Shown here: positions 6,520-6,840 of the stretch, piece after piece
Position numbering within the stretch: the stretch's first letter is position 1
Layout of the letters: each line of letters begins with the position of its first letter
DNA from: an uncultured Prevotella sp.
Lineage (GTDB): Bacteria > Bacteroidota > Bacteroidia > Bacteroidales > Bacteroidaceae
NCBI GenBank assembly: GCA_934256705.1
Contig: CAKQPF010000099.1
Location: forward strand, 1 to 6,840
Length of the DNA: 6,840 nucleotides
Direction of reading: 5' to 3'
Translations under genes and position numbers: made by a program
The notes under the pieces: model-generated
What the model saw: only the letters and a program-made list of their open reading frames with translations
Database searches by the model: none
What the model was told of the DNA's origin: nothing

Positions 6520-6642
6520 ATTGTTTTAGGTTCTTCAAGTCTTTCTTCCCGATTATGCCTTTGCCTTTTATAGTTGGAATGTAGATGATGAAAAGCGGAT
6601 AGTAGGAAGAATGAAATGTAGGTTAAATGAAAAGTTTTACGG

Positions 6643-6683
6643 CATAGGTAGTTGGTCAAGATGATTCTGACCACCTGCCTATA
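6643..6683. promoter_or_regulatory. Imperfect dyad upstream of the minus-strand operon, possible operator
   Basis: Arms 6643-6658 (CATAGGTAGTTGGTCA) and 6668-6683 (TGACCACCTGCCTATA) surround a 9-nt centre. Thirteen of 16 positions are complementary, with a further T-G wobble in plus-strand RNA. It lies about 125-165 bp upstream of the 119-aa start and has no T-run on the minus strand, so it is not a terminator for that direction. Minus-strand TTGACC at 6659-6654 is followed, 17 nt after its TTG, by TAAAACTTTT (from 6639), a weak resemblance to a Bacteroidota promoter that would overlap this dyad. The remaining stretch 6520-6640 holds nothing else I can support. Confidence 0.35.
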
Positions 6684-6686
6684 ATT

Positions 6687-6750
6687 AAAAAAACTACAAA
6701 CCATAGTGGAAAAGAGTGAGCCTTGTAAGGCTACCCCACATGGTTTGTAG
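6687..6750 (-). terminator. Intrinsic terminator on the minus strand
   Basis: Read on the minus strand, CTACAAACCAT (6750-6740) plus GTGG pairs with CCAC plus ATGGTTTGTAG (6709-6694): 15 pairs with one bulged base at 6705. An inner AGCCT/AGGCT hairpin lies at 6719-6732. Seven Ts follow the stem directly (6693-6687), then AATT. This is the standard layout of a rho-independent terminator for a minus-strand transcript arriving from beyond the window. It separates that transcript from the 119-aa operon, which should therefore have its own promoter between here and 6520. Confidence 0.7.
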
Positions 6751-6759
6751 CATGAATTG

Positions 6760-6840
6760 TTAAGTAGGGTGTCCAGTTAGATGTTCCGGAAAACAGAAGC
6801 TGAAATCACCCGTTAAGTTGTTGATACAACACTCTGAAAT
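6760..6840 (-). CDS. Possible C-terminal end of an upstream gene, cut by the window edge
   Basis: One minus-strand frame is open from the window edge for 26 codons, ending in ...FSFCFPEHLTGHPT and a TAA at 6762-6760, nine nt before the terminator stem. The terminator implies a minus-strand gene upstream, and this frame is the one that ends closest to it. An open stretch of 26 codons arises easily by chance, the other two minus frames stop earlier (TAA near 6813, TGA near 6806), and I do not recognise the peptide, so the real gene may end in another frame or outside the window. Confidence 0.25.
   Translation of the reverse strand: MSECCINNLTGDFSFCFPEHLTGHPT

Noticed and set aside
6042..6584. 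A 180-codon plus-strand frame antisense to the 119-aa and 219-aa genes
   Set aside because: Its composition is Ser/Arg/Cys/Trp-rich, typical of an antisense shadow, while the minus-strand frames are tightly spaced and protein-like.
6516..6704. A 62-codon minus-strand frame overlapping the operon leader
   Set aside because: It begins inside the terminator stem, covers the dyad and control region, and encodes an unlikely His/Arg/Ser-rich peptide.
6781..6816. Short plus-strand peptide MFRKTEAEITR at the window end
   Set aside because: It has eleven codons, with no promoter or context, and is no longer than expected by chance.
6819..6831. Palindrome TGTTG-ATA-CAACA
   Set aside because: It is a five-bp dyad at the window edge; without the adjacent sequence it cannot be tied to any element.

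Overview
The window looks like chromosomal DNA from a Bacteroidales bacterium, most likely Prevotella/Segatella or a close relative. The signs are a TAnnTTTG-type -7 box before the first gene, AUG starts without Shine-Dalgarno sequences, and a secreted family 2 glycoside hydrolase (GH2) of the type common in gut and rumen Bacteroidota. Genus-level placement is inference from style, not from a marker gene.

Layout. (1) 104-2683, plus strand: a complete 859-residue GH2 enzyme (beta-galactosidase-like) with signal peptide and both catalytic glutamates. (2) 2684-3023: a convergent intergenic region of 340 bp, dense in structure. It holds a short palindrome, a 14/15-bp inverted repeat around a 44-nt centre, a perfect 21-bp inverted repeat whose arms are themselves dyads, and two 29-nt direct repeats just beyond the stop codon of the next gene. 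(3) 6519 down to 3024, minus strand: a compact gene cluster read in the order 119 aa, 219 aa, 199 aa, 90 aa, 503 aa. The last gene is a Ycf46-like AAA+ ATPase with a degenerate N-terminal half and an intact C-terminal ATPase. I do not recognise the other four. (4) 6520-6840: the probable control region of that operon, with an imperfect dyad at 6643-6683, a good minus-strand intrinsic terminator at 6687-6750, and perhaps the last codons of another minus-strand gene at the window edge.

How the genes may work together. Gaps of 3 and 1 nt between the first three operon genes imply co-translation. The 119-aa protein is very acidic (30 acidic, 12 basic residues), while the tail of the 219-aa protein is strongly basic (12 basic, 3 acidic over residues 181-219), so an interaction is plausible. 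The 199-aa and 90-aa reading frames join into one 309-residue protein if a single A is skipped in an A7 tract at 4904-4910. The 90-aa frame has 22 protein-like codons with no ATG before its first ATG, so they may be one gene that is frameshifted, phase-variable or mis-sequenced. These two frames are also visibly more AT-rich than their neighbours. A Ycf46-like ATPase acting on or with two or three small helical partners is the best candidate here for an undescribed system. Its function cannot be read from the sequence. The GH2 gene is convergent to this operon and shows no functional link to it.
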